A stretch of 13,865 nt of DNA from Pseudomonadota bacterium (lineage in GTDB: Bacteria; Pseudomonadota; Alphaproteobacteria; Rhizobiales; Devosiaceae), in assembly GCA_023428425.1 (NCBI GenBank), contig JAEYYP010000464.1, positions 1-13,865 on the forward strand, written 5' to 3'. A model generated the notes under the pieces. That model saw only the letters and a program-made list of their open reading frames with translations. It searched no databases and had not been told where the DNA came from. The translations under genes and the position numbers were made by a program. Positions 1-6,346 of the stretch are shown here, piece by piece (within the stretch, counting starts at the first letter, position 1; every line of letters begins with the position of its first letter).

Positions 1-1175
1 CCGTCGACCTCCCGCAGATCGAGTGCGGCATAACGCGCACCACTCCCGCGACCCACGCGATCATTCGCGACAATATTCATCGATCGGCGATGTATGCCGG
101 ATCAATAAGCGGTGTCGGCCCACGCTACTGCCCGTCGATCGAGGACAAGATCGTTCGTTTCGCCGATCGGGACAGCCACCAGATCTTCCTCGAGCCTGAA
201 GGGCTTGATGATCCAACGATCTATCCCAACGGCTTGTCTACATCGCTACCATCTGAGGTGCAGGAAGCGTTCCTCAAGTCGATGCCCGGGCTAAGTAACG
301 TGCGGATCGTGCGGCCCGGCTATGCCATCGAGTACGACTACGTCGATCCTCGCGAACTCAGGCCGACCCTTGAACTGAAGCGGCAACCCGGCCTCTACCT
401 TGCCGGGCAGATCAACGGCACAACCGGATATGAGGAGGCGGGTGCTCAGGGGCTGCTCGCCGGTGCCAATGCCGGGCTGGCCGCCAAGGGCGCGGCTGAA
501 CTGCGGCTCTCCCGCACCGAGAGCTATCTCGGTGTGATGGTCGACGATCTGGTGACACGCGGCGTCAGCGAGCCCTATCGCATGTTCACGTCGCGGGCCG
601 AGTTCCGTCTTCACCTGCGCTCCGACAATGCCGATCAGCGCCTTACTGCCCTGGCGCGAATCCACGGTCTGGTCGGCCGCGAACGAGCTGAGCGCTTCGC
701 AGCGAAGCAGGCAGCCCTGGAGGGTGGCCGTAAGCTGCTGGAATCGCTCAGCGTTACACCCACCGAGGCCCGGAAGGCCGGCCTTGCCGTCAACGCGGAT
801 GGCCAGCGCCGCACGGCCTTCGAGCTTCTCTCATATCCGAACATGACCGCGGAAGACCTCGGCAAGGTCTGGCCGGAGATCGCCGATATCCCGGCTTCTG
901 TACTGGAGCAGGTGAGGATCGACGCTCAATACGCAGTCTATCTCGATCGGCAGCAGGCCGACATTGCTGCCATGCGGCGTGACGAGACGCGCGACATCCC
1001 GGAGTGGCTCGACTATGCGGCGCTGCCCGGCCTGTCGGCTGAACTGAAGCAGAAACTTGCCGCCCGCCGACCCGCCACCATCGCGCAGGCACAGGCCATC
1101 GATGGGGTTACGCCGGCCGCGATCACTCTTATCCTGTCGGTGGTTCGCCGCGGCAGCATGCGCAAGGCCGGGTGA
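1..1175 (+). CDS. mnmG: MnmG (GidA), tRNA uridine-34 5-carboxymethylaminomethyl modification enzyme, 3'-terminal part
   Basis: The gene is cut by the left edge; about 390 C-terminal residues are read from base 3 in frame, against roughly 620 for the full protein. MnmG is an FAD-dependent cytoplasmic enzyme that works with the GTPase MnmE to build the cmnm5 modification on U34 of tRNAs. Visible signatures are LPQIECGITRTTPATH near the start, the block GSISGVGPRYCPSIEDKI, the FAD-site stretch AGQINGTTGYEEAGAQG, and the C-terminal SEPYRMFTSRAEFRLHLR that contacts MnmE and tRNA. The last residues (LPGLSAEL, GVTPAAITLIL) match the usual helical C-terminal domain. The stop TGA at 1173-1175 overlaps the rsmG ATG by one base, so the two are very probably co-transcribed. 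No frameshift is seen. The product name is near certain; only the missing N-terminus with its dinucleotide-binding motif cannot be checked. Confidence 0.97.
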   Translation, partial: VDLPQIECGITRTTPATHAIIRDNIHRSAMYAGSISGVGPRYCPSIEDKIVRFADRDSHQIFLEPEGLDDPTIYPNGLSTSLPSEVQEAFLKSMPGLSNVRIVRPGYAIEYDYVDPRELRPTLELKRQPGLYLAGQINGTTGYEEAGAQGLLAGANAGLAAKGAAELRLSRTESYLGVMVDDLVTRGVSEPYRMFTSRAEFRLHLRSDNADQRLTALARIHGLVGRERAERFAAKQAALEGGRKLLESLSVTPTEARKAGLAVNADGQRRTAFELLSYPNMTAEDLGKVWPEIADIPASVLEQVRIDAQYAVYLDRQQADIAAMRRDETRDIPEWLDYAALPGLSAELKQKLAARRPATIAQAQAIDGVTPAAITLILSVVRRGSMRKAG

Positions 1176-1816
1176 TGCCTGATATCAGCCAGTATGCGCA
1201 GTGGTTTGCCCGACCCTCCGCCGATGTGCAGCGCGATCTGGAATCGTTTGCTGAATTACTGCTCAAATGGAACGCGACACAGAATCTTGTTTCACGTGAA
1301 ACAGAGAAGTCGCTGTGGGAACGCCACATCGTCGACTCCCTGCAGGTGTTGCCGCTGGTGGGGCGTCCGTGGGCCGGCCTGAATGGACTGGATGTCGGCA
1401 GCGGTGGTGGCCTGCCGGCGATCCCGCTGGCAATCGCTGCCAAGGGTAGCAGTGCGCGGTTCACGCTGGTGGAGCCGGTGCAGAAGAAGGTCTCCTTTCT
1501 CCGGACCGCGATCCGCGAGCTGCAGCTGCCGGCGACGGTGTTCGCCGGTCGAGTCGAGCAAATTGATTCACGTGAAACGCCGGTGGACCTGATCACCTCG
1601 CGCGCACTGGCAGAACTTCGTGGCCTATGCGCGCTTATCCACCCGTTTTTTGGCCCCGAAACCGTGGCGATCCTGCACAAGGGAAAGGATCACGCTGTGG
1701 AGCTCGCTGAAAGTCGTTTGGCCTGGGACGTTGACGTGGTATTAACGAACAGCGTCACGGACGACCGTGGCGTCCTGCTTCGGCTCACGAATCTGCGTCC
1801 GAAGTCAGGGGTTTAG
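1175..1816 (+). CDS. rsmG: RsmG (GidB), 16S rRNA (guanine-527 N7)-methyltransferase
   Basis: RsmG methylates N7 of G527 in 16S rRNA using S-adenosylmethionine. At 213 residues it has normal family length. The SAM-binding motif I is LDVGSGGGLPAIPLAI, followed by the acidic strand FTLVEPVQKKVSFLR; the upstream family signature is LVSRETEKSLWERHIVDSLQ. ITSRALAELR and a weak LHKGKD correspond to the later conserved blocks. I chose ATG 1175, which overlaps the mnmG stop as TGATG and has AAGG seven bases upstream at 1164-1167; GTG 1172 would add one residue and cannot be excluded. The gene hosts two parS-like sites, at 1288 (perfect) and 1564, which encode VSRET and DSRET. It ends 24 bases before parA and looks like one operon with mnmG, parA and parB. 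Confidence 0.96.
   Translation: MPDISQYAQWFARPSADVQRDLESFAELLLKWNATQNLVSRETEKSLWERHIVDSLQVLPLVGRPWAGLNGLDVGSGGGLPAIPLAIAAKGSSARFTLVEPVQKKVSFLRTAIRELQLPATVFAGRVEQIDSRETPVDLITSRALAELRGLCALIHPFFGPETVAILHKGKDHAVELAESRLAWDVDVVLTNSVTDDRGVLLRLTNLRPKSGV
1288..1303. other. parS: parS site 1, perfect ParB-binding centromere sequence
   Basis: TGTTTCACGTGAAACA matches the bacterial parS consensus at all 16 positions and is fully palindromic. It lies inside rsmG, where it supplies codons for LVSRET. It should be the strongest ParB loading site in the window. Confidence 0.94.
1564..1579. other. parS: parS-like site 2
   Basis: TGATTCACGTGAAACG matches parS at 14 of 16 positions. It lies in rsmG, in the same reading phase as site 1, encoding IDSRET. 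A GANTC methylation sequence (GATTC, 1565-1569) overlaps its left arm. Confidence 0.82.
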
Positions 1817-1840
1817 CGGCAAATCACCAGGAGGCCTCGC

Positions 1841-2641
1841 TTGGCGCCTCGTATCCTGACTCTCGCCAACCAGAAGGGCGGTGTGGGCAAGACCACCACT
1901 GCCATCAACCTGGCCACGGCCCTCGCGGCCATCGGCGAGCGGGTACTGATTGTGGACCTCGACCCACAGGGAAATGCCTCGACCGGCCTCGGGATCGACC
2001 GTGTTTCACGTGAAATCTCGTCCTACGACCTGCTGATGGCTGAGGCCCGGATCGCCGAGGCCGCGGTGATGACGAGCGTCCCGAATGTGGCTATCGTCCC
2101 GTCAACGCTGGACCTTCTGGGAGTCGAGCTGCAGATTTCGCAGCAGAACGATCGTGCCTTCCGCATGCGCGATGCCTTCCGGCAGATGGGCGACTTCCTC
2201 ATCGAAGGCCGCCCGGTGAGCTACGTGCTGATCGATTGCCCACCGTCGCTGAACCTGCTCACGCTCAATGCCCTCGTGGCGGCCGATGCCGTGCTGGTTC
2301 CGATGCAGTGCGAGTTCTTCGCGCTCGAAGGCCTGAGCCAGCTGCTGCAGACCATCGAGCAGATTCGCACCACCCTCAACCCGCGCCTCTCCATCCAGGG
2401 CGTGGTGATGACGATGTATGACAAGCGCAACAACCTCAGCGAGCAGGTGCTGGCCGATGTCCGATCGGAAATGGGGAACCTGGTCTACGACACGGTAATT
2501 CCTCGCAATGTGCGCCTCTCGGAGGCGCCGTCCTACGGAAAGCCGGCGCTGCTCTATGACCTGAAATGCGCGGGCAGCCAGGCCTACCTGCGCCTCGCCA
2601 CCGAGGTGATCCGGCGCGAAAGGCAGCTGGTGGCCGCATGA
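1841..2641 (+). CDS. parA: ParA, chromosome-partitioning ATPase
   Basis: ParA is a Walker-type ATPase that binds the nucleoid non-specifically in its ATP form and moves or anchors ParB-parS complexes during chromosome segregation. The 266-residue protein begins with the deviant Walker A motif QKGGVGKTTT (signature Lys12, P-loop Lys17), followed by VDLDPQGNAST (switch I region, Asp41) and Walker B LIDCPPSLN. The rest, ending in RNVRLSEAPSYGKP, is typical of chromosomal ParA/Soj with no N-terminal DNA-binding extension. The start is TTG 1841: the rsmG stop at 1814-1816 is in this same frame and no other start codon lies between. A strong AGGAGG at 1829-1834 sits six bases before it. A parS-like site at 2002 is inside the coding sequence and encodes VSREI. 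The stop overlaps a possible early parB ATG. Function is secure. Confidence 0.97.
   Translation: MAPRILTLANQKGGVGKTTTAINLATALAAIGERVLIVDLDPQGNASTGLGIDRVSREISSYDLLMAEARIAEAAVMTSVPNVAIVPSTLDLLGVELQISQQNDRAFRMRDAFRQMGDFLIEGRPVSYVLIDCPPSLNLLTLNALVAADAVLVPMQCEFFALEGLSQLLQTIEQIRTTLNPRLSIQGVVMTMYDKRNNLSEQVLADVRSEMGNLVYDTVIPRNVRLSEAPSYGKPALLYDLKCAGSQAYLRLATEVIRRERQLVAA
2002..2017. other. parS: parS-like site 3
   Basis: TGTTTCACGTGAAATC matches parS at 14 of 16 positions, both differences being at the right end. It lies in parA and encodes VSREI, again in the same reading phase as sites 1 and 2. Confidence 0.82.
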
Positions 2642-2661
2642 ACGCCGACAAGGAATCGAGA

Positions 2662-3525
2662 ATGAACGAACGTCCCTCCCGGCTCGGCCGCGGCCTTGCG
2701 GCGCTGATCGGCGACATGCAGTCGGTCGAAGGCGCCCGGATCGCCGATACCAGCGGCGGGCTTCGCCGTCTGCCGGTCGACTTTCTCATCGCCAACCGCG
2801 CCAACCCGCGGCACGAGTTCAACGCCGACGAGCTCGAGGATCTGACGAATTCGATCCGCGAGAAGGGCGTGATGCAGCCATTGCTGGTCCGACCGACCCG
2901 CGACCCGAACCAGTTCGAGATCATCGCGGGAGAGCGTCGGTGGCGAGCGAGCCAGCGGGCCGGGCTGAACGAAGTGCCAGTGCTGGTGCGCGACGTGTCC
3001 GACAAGGAAGCGCTCGAACTCGCCATCATCGAGAACGTCCAGCGCGTCGACCTTAATCCGCTCGAAGAAGCCATGGGTTATGCCCAGCTGATCGAGCAGT
3101 TCGACTACACGCAGAACGACCTTGCCCAAGTGATCGGCAAGTCGCGCTCGCATGTCGCCAACACGCTGCGATTGATGAAGTTGCCCGAGGATGTCCGCAG
3201 CATGGTATCGCGCGGCGAACTCACCGCAGGCCATGCACGCACGCTCATAACGGCGGATGACCCTGCCGCCATGGCGCGCCGCATCGTCGGCGGCGGATTA
3301 TCGGTCCGCGAAGCCGAGGCACTGAGCCAGGATCGCCCGACCGCGCCGCGCAAGAAGGCCGCGCCGGCCATGAAGGACGCGGACACGCAGGCGCTGGAGA
3401 AGCGTCTCTCCGACGTCCTCGGCCTCCACGTCGCCATCGATCACAAGGATCAGGGCGGTCGGGTCGAGATCCGTTACCGCACCCTGGACCAGCTCGACGC
3501 CGTTTGCGCCAAGCTGGTGCGATAG
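2662..3525 (+). CDS. parB: ParB, parS-binding CTPase of chromosome segregation
   Basis: ParB binds parS, loads onto DNA as a CTP-dependent sliding clamp and stimulates ParA ATPase. The N-terminus carries RLGRGLAALIGD, the ParA-contacting segment with its key arginine. The CTP-binding domain shows GERRWRA (residues 90-96) and ENVQR (124-128), the C-motifs expected for catalytic clamps. The parS-binding helix-turn-helix is LAQVIGKSRSHVANTLRLMK, followed by SRGELTAGHARTLI, a linker rich in Ala/Pro/Lys, and a C-terminal dimerisation domain ending DQLDAVCAKLVR. The start at 2662 is preferred because AAGGA at 2650-2654 is seven bases upstream; an in-frame ATG at 2638 overlaps the parA stop (ATGA) but has only a distant purine run. 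The preferred form has 287 residues, normal for the family. Two tandem stops (TAG TAG) close the gene. Its targets are the parS sites listed here. Confidence 0.97.
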   Translation: MNERPSRLGRGLAALIGDMQSVEGARIADTSGGLRRLPVDFLIANRANPRHEFNADELEDLTNSIREKGVMQPLLVRPTRDPNQFEIIAGERRWRASQRAGLNEVPVLVRDVSDKEALELAIIENVQRVDLNPLEEAMGYAQLIEQFDYTQNDLAQVIGKSRSHVANTLRLMKLPEDVRSMVSRGELTAGHARTLITADDPAAMARRIVGGGLSVREAEALSQDRPTAPRKKAAPAMKDADTQALEKRLSDVLGLHVAIDHKDQGGRVEIRYRTLDQLDAVCAKLVR

Positions 3526-3536
3526 TAGCCAGGGTG

Positions 3537-3848
3537 ATGGATACGAGGGTGGTGAGGCTGGCCGAACTCGAAATCGAGCCGACAGCCTTGCCGGACTACT
3601 TGACCCTCCTGCGCGAGGAAATCGAAGCGTCGCTGGCGATCGAGCCGGGGGTACAGATGCTGAATGCGGTCCAGCTCAGGCACGCACCGCACCTGATCAG
3701 GCTGCTCGAGGTCTATGCGTCGCAGTCCGCCTACGAATCGCACATCCAGTCGCCGCACTTCCTGAAATACAAGACCGGGACTGCCGGCATGGTCCGCTCG
3801 CTCAGCCTGATTGACGCCCAACCCATAGCGCTGACGCCGAAGGCTTGA
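3537..3848 (+). CDS. Small ABM-domain protein, putative quinol monooxygenase family
   Basis: This encodes about 103 residues forming one ferredoxin-like ABM (antibiotic biosynthesis monooxygenase) domain. Evidence is the pattern VRLAELEIEP, EEIEASLAIEPGV (residues 27-39), LLEVYASQSAYESHIQSPHF (56-75), YKTGTAGMVRSLSLID and a terminal QPIAL, close to the YgiN-like quinol monooxygenases. Those proteins are usually cofactor-free dimers; the substrate here is unknown and the assignment is by pattern only. ATG 3537 is chosen, with GTG 3534 directly before it as an alternative; the upstream CAGGG lies too close for an ideal ribosome-binding site, so start confidence is moderate. The gene begins only 11 bases after parB and could be the last gene of the parAB transcript. 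It is convergent with the HAD gene, 17 bases away. No link to segregation is evident. Confidence 0.8.
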   Translation: MDTRVVRLAELEIEPTALPDYLTLLREEIEASLAIEPGVQMLNAVQLRHAPHLIRLLEVYASQSAYESHIQSPHFLKYKTGTAGMVRSLSLIDAQPIALTPKA

Positions 3849-3858
3849 GCCGCGGCTC
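3847..3858. repeat. 12-bp palindrome between convergent genes
   Basis: GAGCCGCGGCTC is a perfect palindrome overlapping the stop of the ABM gene and ending eight bases before the HAD stop. It could fold as a four-base stem with a CGCG loop on either transcript. There is no T-run, so it is at best a weak transcription stop between the convergent genes. Confidence 0.3.
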
Positions 3859-3865
3859 GCAGAGT

Positions 3866-4588
3866 CTAGGCAAGCAGCTCCGGCAGTTTGCGGATGATGC
3901 GGTCCGGGGTCACGTTGGTGTTCGCTGGAAGGCCGCGGCCGAGGTGGTCGTGCCAGATGGCATAGATGCCAAGGCGTTGCGGGGCGGCCACTTCCCATTC
4001 CAGGTTATCACCGACCATCCAGGTGCCGGCCGGCTCGGTCCCAAGTGCCTCCAGGGCGTGGCTATAGGCTCGCAGGTCGGGCTTGCCGAACGGGTGCTCG
4101 CCCTCGATCTGGATGTGATCGAACAAGGTCGCGAGGCTGAAGCGCTCGAGCTTGGCGCGCTGGATATCGGCGGCGCCATTGGTAACGAGCGCCAGCCGGA
4201 CGCCGGTGTTGCGCAGGGTTTCGAGAGTGTGGCGGGCGCCGTCGAACTCGCGGGCCCCGACGGCGCGCAGTTCGGTGTAGCGCGAGGTGAAGATCGCGGC
4301 GAGCCCCTGGGCGTCGGGGATACCGCGACGGCAGAAGGTTTCGGCGATGATGTGCAGCCGGGCCTCGCGGATGCCACCGCGCGAACTGAGGCGGGCCTGC
4401 CGCGCCTTTTCCGGGTGCGACCAGAAGGTTTCGAGCTCCACCTCGAGTTCGTCGGCGAGTGCCAGCAGGTCGTGGCCGGGCAGCGAGTCGGAGAACTCCG
4501 AGGCGACCTGAACCAGGATCGGATAGCGCTCGCCCTCGGTAATGATGGTGTCGTCGAGGTCGAACAGGATTGCCTGGGGCAGGGGCAT
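3866..4588 (-). CDS. HAD-superfamily hydrolase (HAD-IA type)
   Basis: The 240-residue protein has all four HAD motifs: motif I FDLDDTI with nucleophile Asp10 and acid/base Asp12; motif II LVTNG (Thr136); motif III Lys169 in HPFGKPD; motif IV GDNLEWEV with Asp194 and Glu199 in the usual second acidic position. A helical cap domain of about 100 residues lies between motifs I and II, typical of subfamily I phosphatases. It is therefore probably a cytoplasmic Mg-dependent phosphatase of a small phosphorylated metabolite; the substrate cannot be read from sequence. The start at 4588 places FDLDDT at residue 9 as in the family and has GGAG upstream; the frame is open 29 codons further but that part has no HAD character. 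It lies 162 bases downstream of holA on the same strand, so it may be read from the leuS operon or from its own promoter. Confidence 0.88.
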   Translation of the reverse strand: MPLPQAILFDLDDTIITEGERYPILVQVASEFSDSLPGHDLLALADELEVELETFWSHPEKARQARLSSRGGIREARLHIIAETFCRRGIPDAQGLAAIFTSRYTELRAVGAREFDGARHTLETLRNTGVRLALVTNGAADIQRAKLERFSLATLFDHIQIEGEHPFGKPDLRAYSHALEALGTEPAGTWMVGDNLEWEVAAPQRLGIYAIWHDHLGRGLPANTNVTPDRIIRKLPELLA

Positions 4589-4637
4589 GCGGGTCTCCGG
4601 TATTCCGGCGTCGTAATGTGCACTTGTGGCGCGATCG

Positions 4638-4666
4638 TGTATAAAACATCTGCAACTTTCGTTGAA
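4638..4666 (-). promoter_or_regulatory. Candidate sigma-70-type promoter for the HAD gene
   Basis: On the - strand, TTCAAC (4666-4661) and TATACA (4643-4638) are separated by 17 bases and lie about 50 bases upstream of the HAD start, in the only AT-richer patch of the 162-base gap after holA. Both hexamers depart from consensus, so this is a suggestion only. The remainder of this gap shows no clear terminator. Confidence 0.3.
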
Positions 4667-4750
4667 GACGTGCAACCTCGGAATGCCGAAAACGGCGGCA
4701 AACAGCTGCTTGAGGAGGCTGCGACGATCAGTGTGGCGAAGCGAGGGCGC

Positions 4751-5773
4751 TCAGCGTTCGGCGGCCATCATGGAAATCGCGAGGAGCGCGCGCCTGACGA
4801 TGGTCTCCTGCAGGTCGTAGCGCTTCCGACTGTCCGCCACGGCCGTCTGCAGGCGATCGAGCGCCGCGTTCAACGCCTCGTCGGTCCAGACGCGCAGCTG
4901 GCGCTCCATCGAGGCACGGCGCGAGAAGTGCGGTCTGGGGCGGGCGCCATCAAGCACGGCGCCGGGCGACTTGCCGGCATCGACCTCGGTGCGCCAACGG
5001 CGCAGCGCGGCGAAGTGGTTGAGGGCACTCACCAGGATCTGCTGGGCGTTCACGGCGTTGGCGAGCGCGCGTTCCAGCGCCGTGTCGAGCGCCTGGGCGT
5101 GGCCGGTGCCAAGGGCGTCGGCAATCTCGTCGAGGACGAGTGCAGCGTTGTCAGCGCACAGGATCAGGACGTCCTCGCGGGTGAGGCGCCTGCTGCTCTG
5201 GGCGAACAGGACGAGCTTCTCCAGCTCACGGCGGGTGACCTCGCGGTCGTTGCCGAGGCTGTCGCGGATTGCGGCCTGAGCCTCCTGGTCGGCGGCGATA
5301 CCAGCCTTGTTGAAGGTATCGGAAATGAGCCGCGCGATGGTCTCGTCGGTATCGGGGTAGCAGGGCAGGGCCCGGCCCATCTTCGCCGTCTCGACGAGGG
5401 CGCGCAGGGCATCCTTGGGTAGCAGGTTGCCGGCTTCGAGCACGATTACCGCACCTTGTGGGTCGGCGACGATCTCGCTGAGCGTCGTCGTCAGCGACTT
5501 GCCGGCATTGCGGACGCGAATGACGCGCTTGTCGCCGAACAGCGAGGTGGTGCGGGCCTCGACGGCGAGGCGGCTGGGGTCCGCGTCGAGCTCGGCCGCG
5601 TCCAGCACCACGAGGTTCATCTGGTCGGCGTCGGATCCGGCAAAGCGACGGGCGAGGCGCTGGCCGGTCTCGCGCACGAGGCCGGCATCGGGGCCATAGG
5701 CCAGGAAAACGCCCTCGGAAATGTCGGGGCGATCGAGATAGCGGCCGACCTCGTGCGCTTTGAGCGCGACCAT
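4751..5773 (-). CDS. holA: HolA, DNA polymerase III delta subunit
   Basis: HolA is the delta subunit of the clamp-loader complex; it binds and opens the sliding clamp during replication. The 340-residue length is typical. The N-terminus MVALKAHEV, then VFLAYGPDAGLVRETGQRLA, matches alphaproteobacterial delta subunits, as do SLFGDKRVIRVRNAG, a LEAGNLLPKDALRALVE block and the helical clamp-loader region with REVTRRELEKLVLF. Delta has no functional P-loop, and none is seen here. The C-terminal helical collar contains ILVSALNHFAALRRWR. The start ATG 5773 shares one base with the lptE stop (TGATG on the - strand), and no Shine-Dalgarno stands out, so translation is probably coupled to lptE. The order leuS-lptE-holA is common in this bacterial group and supports the call. 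Confidence 0.93.
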   Translation of the reverse strand: MVALKAHEVGRYLDRPDISEGVFLAYGPDAGLVRETGQRLARRFAGSDADQMNLVVLDAAELDADPSRLAVEARTTSLFGDKRVIRVRNAGKSLTTTLSEIVADPQGAVIVLEAGNLLPKDALRALVETAKMGRALPCYPDTDETIARLISDTFNKAGIAADQEAQAAIRDSLGNDREVTRRELEKLVLFAQSSRRLTREDVLILCADNAALVLDEIADALGTGHAQALDTALERALANAVNAQQILVSALNHFAALRRWRTEVDAGKSPGAVLDGARPRPHFSRRASMERQLRVWTDEALNAALDRLQTAVADSRKRYDLQETIVRRALLAISMMAAER

Positions 5774-6279
5774 CAGGCGGGGTTGGCGAGGGCGCCGAGC
5801 AGGGTCAGGCGAACCGTCTCGGCCAGTGCACGGGCGGCGCGTTCCCTGGCCTCTTTCTCGGCCTCGGTTTCGGCGAGGGCCTGGTAGCGATCGGCGGTGA
5901 ACGAGGCGGCCGTCGAGCGGGTAGCGCTGAAGGCGACGTTGCCATCGGCATCGATGAGTTCGATCTTCGCCGTCACCACCGCTTCCTTCTGGGCAGCAGG
6001 GTTATTGACGTCGCTCTTGGTCAGCCCCCGCACGGAACTGCTGGTGGTGACGCGAACGAGCGGCACCAAGGGATCGGTGGTGCGGCCGAGCTTCAGCACC
6101 AGTTCCTGGTAGATGATCTGGTCGAGGCGGGAGGCCGGCTTGTCGTAGCGGAAGGCGTGACGCTCGATGCCGATGCCGCGCTCGCCATAGACTGGCGTGA
6201 AGCTCGAGCAGGCGGCGAGGGCCGTGGTAGCGGTGAGTGCCAGAGCGAGCAGGGCGGCGCGTGACGCCCCCTTCACCAT
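5773..6279 (-). CDS. lptE: LptE, LPS-assembly lipoprotein
   Basis: LptE is the outer-membrane lipoprotein that plugs the LptD barrel and helps place lipopolysaccharide on the cell surface. From ATG 6279 the protein has 168 residues and a textbook lipoprotein signal peptide: MVKGASRAA, a hydrophobic stretch LLALALTATT, and the lipobox LAAC with the lipidated cysteine at residue 24. The mature part starts CSSFTPVYGE and continues with RLDQIIYQELVLKLGR, typical of the LptE fold. An upstream in-frame ATG at 6360 would add 27 residues, overlap leuS by 14 bases and bury the signal peptide, so it is not preferred. A purine-rich SD-like run lies 12-15 bases upstream, inside an inverted repeat. Its place between leuS and holA is the usual one. 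Confidence 0.9.
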   Translation of the reverse strand: MVKGASRAALLALALTATTALAACSSFTPVYGERGIGIERHAFRYDKPASRLDQIIYQELVLKLGRTTDPLVPLVRVTTSSSVRGLTKSDVNNPAAQKEAVVTAKIELIDADGNVAFSATRSTAASFTADRYQALAETEAEKEARERAARALAETVRLTLLGALANPA

Positions 6280-6288
6280 GCTGCGCTT

Positions 6289-6320
6289 GGTCCCCCTCCC
6301 CCGCTGCGCGGTGGAGGACC
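6289..6320. repeat. Imperfect inverted repeat in the leuS-lptE gap
   Basis: GGTCC (6289-6293) pairs with GGACC (6316-6320), TCC (6297-6299) with GGA (6313-6315) and CCGC (6301-6304) with GCGG (6308-6311) around a TGC loop, with small C-rich bulges. On the mRNA (- strand) the left arm is the G-rich run that also contains the only Shine-Dalgarno-like sequence for lptE. It may be a leader hairpin, or one copy of a dispersed palindrome; no second copy is in this window. Confidence 0.4.
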
Positions 6321-6346
6321 CCGGAAGCGTCTGTGCCACGAAGGCT

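Noticed and set aside
1635..1643. TTATCCACC, one mismatch from a DnaA box
   Set aside because: It is a single copy inside rsmG coding for LIHP, without neighbouring boxes or an AT-rich unwinding element, so it does not indicate an origin in this window.
4681..4750. A terminator after holA, from TGCCG-AAAA-CGGC and nearby repeats
   Set aside because: The stem is four pairs and no T-run follows on the - strand, so I do not call a terminator there.
3845..5422. A 525-codon open frame on the + strand opposite the HAD gene and holA
   Set aside because: Antisense shadow; both genes on the - strand have full family motifs, and the + frame translates to low-complexity Gly/Val/Glu-rich sequence.
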